From Pseudomonas ceruminis (GTDB taxonomy: Bacteria; Pseudomonadota; Gammaproteobacteria; Pseudomonadales; Pseudomonadaceae): a stretch of DNA of 64,000 bases. The notes under the pieces were generated by a model that searched no databases, was not told the origin of the DNA, and saw only the letters and a program-made list of their open reading frames with translations. The position numbers were made by a program, and so were the translations under genes. Positions within the stretch are counted from its first letter, which is position 1. The number at the start of each line of letters is the position of its first letter. The stretch spans positions 124,001 to 188,000 of the forward strand of contig NZ_BQHW01000009.1 in NCBI RefSeq assembly GCF_021602025.1. The letters are read 5' to 3'. Of this stretch, positions 61,674-64,000 are shown in pieces.

Positions 61674-61838
61674 AGCCCCAGGCGCGCCAGCTTGGCCCAG
61701 CTTTTGCTGGATAAAGTGCACCGGTAGCCAACGGCGGTTGCCCACAGACCCTCGACAAAGACGTCGCTCCCCCTCCACGCCAGTGGGTCGGGTAGCGGCG
61801 TCTTTTCGTTTCCGTTGCATTGCCCAATGAGGTGTTCG
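61674..61838 (+). promoter_or_regulatory. NasT-responsive leader with terminator
   Basis: The 165-base gap before the nitrate transporter contains small hairpins (CCAGC-TTTT-GCTGG near 61700, CAAC-GGCG-GTTG near 61730) and then an intrinsic terminator: AAGACGTCGCT (61758-61768) pairing with AGCGGCGTCTT (61794-61804), followed by TTTCGTTT. ANTAR proteins recognise tandem hairpins ahead of such terminators. The control of the transporter by NasT here is inferred. Confidence 0.65.
61758..61812 (+). terminator. attenuator-type terminator before the nitrate transporter
   Basis: Eleven-base stem with one wobble pair and a T-rich tail, ending about 27 bases before the transporter start codon, with no gene end close enough to need it. 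Confidence 0.7.
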
Positions 61839-63050
61839 ATGAGTACCAGCTTCTGGAAATCCGGGCATGTGCCCACGCTGTTCGCCGCCTTTCTGTATTT
61901 CGACCTGAGCTTCATGGTCTGGTACCTGCTCGGCCCCCTGGCGGTGCAGATCGCCACCGATCTGCAACTGAGCGCACAGCAACGGGGCCTGATGGTGGCG
62001 ACACCGATTCTGGCGGGGGCAGTGCTGCGCTTTGTCATGGGCCTGCTGGTCGACCGTCTTTCGCCCAAGACTGCCGGGCTGATCGGCCAGGTGATCGTTA
62101 TCGGTGCCCTGGCTGGGGCCTGGTACCTGGGTGTCCATAGCTATGAGCAGGCCCTGTTGCTCGGCGTGTTCCTTGGCGTTGCCGGCGCCTCGTTCGCCGT
62201 TTCATTGCCGCTGGCCTCGCAGTGGTACCCGCCACAGCATCAGGGCAAGGCAATGGGCATCGCCGGTGCAGGCAACTCCGGCACCGTTTTTGCCGCCTTG
62301 CTGGCGCCTGTGCTGGCCGCAGGTTTCGGCTGGAACAACGTGTTTGGTTTCGCCGTTATCCCCTTGACCCTGACCTTGGCATTGTTCGCCCTGCTCGCGC
62401 GCAATGCACCCCATCGGCCAACGCCAAAGGCCATGGCCGATTACCTCAAAGCCCTGGGTGACCGCGACAGCTGGTGGTTCATGTTCTTCTACAGCGTCAC
62501 CTTCGGCGGCTTCATCGGCCTGGCCAGTGCCCTGCCCGGTTATTTCAGCGACCAGTATGGCCTCAGTCCGATCACTGCCGGCTACTACACGGCTGCCTGT
62601 GTCTTCGCCGGCAGCCTGATGCGCCCGTTGGGCGGCGCACTGGCCGATCGCTTCGGCGGTATCCGCACGCTGCTGGGCATGTACAGCATTGCCGCCATCT
62701 GCATCGCAGCCGTGGGCTTCCACCTGCCCAGCGCCACCGCAGCACTGGCTTTGTTCGTCAGTGCCATGCTTGGCCTCGGGGCAGGTAACGGCGCGGTGTT
62801 CCAGCTGGTACCGCAACGTTTTCGCCTGGAAATCGGTGTGATGACTGGGCTGATCGGCATGGCCGGGGGCATAGGCGGTTTCCTGCTGGCGGCCGGCCTG
62901 GGCGCCATCAAGCAGCACACCGGCGATTACCAGTTGGGGCTGTGGCTGTTCGCCAGCCTGGGCCTGCTGGCCTGGTTCGGCCTGCATGGGGTGAAGCGAC
63001 GCTGGCGTACCACCTGGGGCTCGGCGGCGGTCACTGCGGCCCGAGTATGA
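61839..63050 (+). CDS. nasA: nitrate/nitrite transporter (NarK/NasA family, MFS)
   Basis: 403 residues, 12 membrane helices. Both nitrate-signature motifs are visible: GIAGAGNSGTVFAALLAPVL in helix 5 and GLGAGNGAVFQLVPQRF in helix 11. It imports nitrate for assimilation. GAGGTG precedes the ATG at 61839. It follows the NasT leader and is followed nine bases later by the phosphatase/kinase gene. Confidence 0.94.
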   Translation: MSTSFWKSGHVPTLFAAFLYFDLSFMVWYLLGPLAVQIATDLQLSAQQRGLMVATPILAGAVLRFVMGLLVDRLSPKTAGLIGQVIVIGALAGAWYLGVHSYEQALLLGVFLGVAGASFAVSLPLASQWYPPQHQGKAMGIAGAGNSGTVFAALLAPVLAAGFGWNNVFGFAVIPLTLTLALFALLARNAPHRPTPKAMADYLKALGDRDSWWFMFFYSVTFGGFIGLASALPGYFSDQYGLSPITAGYYTAACVFAGSLMRPLGGALADRFGGIRTLLGMYSIAAICIAAVGFHLPSATAALALFVSAMLGLGAGNGAVFQLVPQRFRLEIGVMTGLIGMAGGIGGFLLAAGLGAIKQHTGDYQLGLWLFASLGLLAWFGLHGVKRRWRTTWGSAAVTAARV

Positions 63051-63059
63051 GGCCAGGCG

Positions 63060-64000
63060 ATGAGCCTACAACTGAGTTTTGCCCAGGCCAGTGCCACCGG
63101 GCCACGTGCAGAGAACCAGGACGCCCTGCGCCTGGTCACCCCGGCGCCAGAGCTTGCCGCCAGCAAGGGCTACCTGTTCGCCCTTGCCGACGGCGTCAGC
63201 CAGTGCGCCGATGGCGGCCTGGCAGCACGGGCCAGCCTGCAGGCGCTGGCCATGGACTATTACGCCACACCCGCCACCTGGAGCGTGGCGCAGGCGCTTG
63301 ATCGGTTGCTGCTGGCACAGAACCGCTGGTTGCGTGCGCAAGGCGACCAACCACTGCTGACCACGCTCAGTGCCCTGGTCCTGCGTGGGCGCCGTTTCAC
63401 CCTGGCGCATGTCGGCGATTGCCGTGCCTACCGCTGGCACGACGACCGCCTGCAGCGCCTGAGCGAAGACCACGTGTGGGACCAGCCGGGCATGCAGCAC
63501 GTGCTCAAACGGGCGCTGGGCCTCGATCAACACCTGTTGGTGGATTACCTGGACGGCGAGCTGCAACAGGGCGAATGTTACGTGCTGGTGAGCGACGGCG
63601 TCTGGGCCAGCCTGGGCGACCAGCATATCCAGGCGGTGCTACGCGAGCAGCCTGACCTGCAGTTGGCCGCCGACACGCTGGTCGCCAGCGCCCATTACAA
63701 TGGCAGCCGGGACAATGCCAGCGCCCTGCTGGTACGGGTCGAGCAACTGGGTACAGCCAACCTGGGCGATACCCTGGTGCAACTGCAGCAATGGCCGCTG
63801 CCCGGTCTCCTGCGCGACGGCCAAGCGATCGATGGCTGGCAGGTCGAGACACGCCTGGCGCACAGCCGTCAGGCCTTGCTCTACCGCGTGCGCGACAGCC
63901 TAGGCCAGCCATGGCTGTTGAAAACCTTGCCGTCCGCTAGCGCGCACCAGCCCGACGCCGCACAAAACCTGTTGCTTGAGGAATGGTTCCTGCGCAGGGT
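63060..64000 (+). CDS. PP2C phosphatase / Ser-Thr kinase fusion, partial
   Basis: 313 codons seen, running off the right edge. PP2C domain (about 1-235): MSLQLSFAQASATGPRAENQ, FALADGVSQCADGG, LAHVGDCRAYRW, YVLVSDGVW, GSRDNASALLVRV, with the metal-binding Asp residues in place. After a short linker a protein-kinase N-lobe begins (DGWQVETRLAHSRQALLYRV, WLLKTLPSA with the likely ATP-binding Lys). The bifunctional phosphatase-kinase arrangement next to nasA is seen in pseudomonads. Role in nitrate assimilation presumed from operon position. Confidence 0.9.
   Translation, partial: MSLQLSFAQASATGPRAENQDALRLVTPAPELAASKGYLFALADGVSQCADGGLAARASLQALAMDYYATPATWSVAQALDRLLLAQNRWLRAQGDQPLLTTLSALVLRGRRFTLAHVGDCRAYRWHDDRLQRLSEDHVWDQPGMQHVLKRALGLDQHLLVDYLDGELQQGECYVLVSDGVWASLGDQHIQAVLREQPDLQLAADTLVASAHYNGSRDNASALLVRVEQLGTANLGDTLVQLQQWPLPGLLRDGQAIDGWQVETRLAHSRQALLYRVRDSLGQPWLLKTLPSASAHQPDAAQNLLLEEWFLRR

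Overview
The window looks like chromosomal DNA of a Pseudomonas putida-group bacterium. The gene order (DUF6586-topA-DUF1653-fadA-fadB, acnA next to an Aer-type receptor, pyrD-nasS-nasT-nasA), the GC-rich coding style, the GGCCTC...GAGGCC palindromes between convergent genes and the long rmf leader all fit that group. Species assignment is an inference from synteny and composition; no search was run.

Layout. 1-8.2 kb: end of a small conserved gene, DUF6586, topA, DUF1653, the fatty-acid beta-oxidation operon fadB-fadA and a membrane-anchored hypothetical. 8.2-13.7 kb: UspA, the ABC-F ATPase Uup, soluble lytic transglycosylase, MOSC protein. 13.7-18.4 kb: signalling genes (cheV behind a FliA-type promoter, an orphan Hpt protein, a NarL-type kinase/regulator pair) and a YegS-like lipid kinase. 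18.7-22.3 kb: a glycosyltransferase, moeA, moaB, a small lipoprotein and tRNA-Pro(CGG). 22.3-29.7 kb: chemoreceptor, ABC exporter, a small PA1571-like protein, pdxB, tusA, a 0.8-kb palindromic element capped by hexamer microsatellites, rlmM. 30-36.7 kb: acnA, FliA-type promoter plus aer, an RluA-type pseudouridine synthase, a hypothetical gene behind a perfect LexA box, an M15 peptidase and a glutaredoxin-like protein. 36.7-39.3 kb: ammonium transporter and an ElaB/YqjE/YqjK-like trio.

The most unusual region is 39.4-46.55 kb. The resident dgt (dGTPase) gene is cut in two by an AT-rich insert of about 5.8 kb (about 40027-45840). The two fragments together encode a full-length enzyme, so the insertion appears clean. 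The insert carries, on the opposite strand, its own complete but divergent dgt, a BdlA-like PAS-PAS-chemoreceptor without membrane segments, and a DosP-like PAS-PAS-GAF-GGDEF-EAL protein. The element therefore seems to disrupt a housekeeping gene while supplying a replacement, and to deliver a compact c-di-GMP/dispersal-type signalling module. No integrase or transposase is visible in it.

46.8-64 kb: an EvgA/BvgA-type regulator with a BvgS-type unorthodox kinase, yggL, dacB, a CHASE-PAS-PAS-GGDEF cyclase, rlmL, rmf with its leader, pyrD, and a nitrate-assimilation block (sigma-54 promoter, nasS, nasT, an attenuator-like leader, nitrate transporter, and a PP2C phosphatase/kinase fusion running off the end). 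Recurrent themes are motility and c-di-GMP signalling (two chemoreceptors plus the BdlA-like one, CheV, two c-di-GMP enzymes) and nitrogen control (amt, nasST-nasA).
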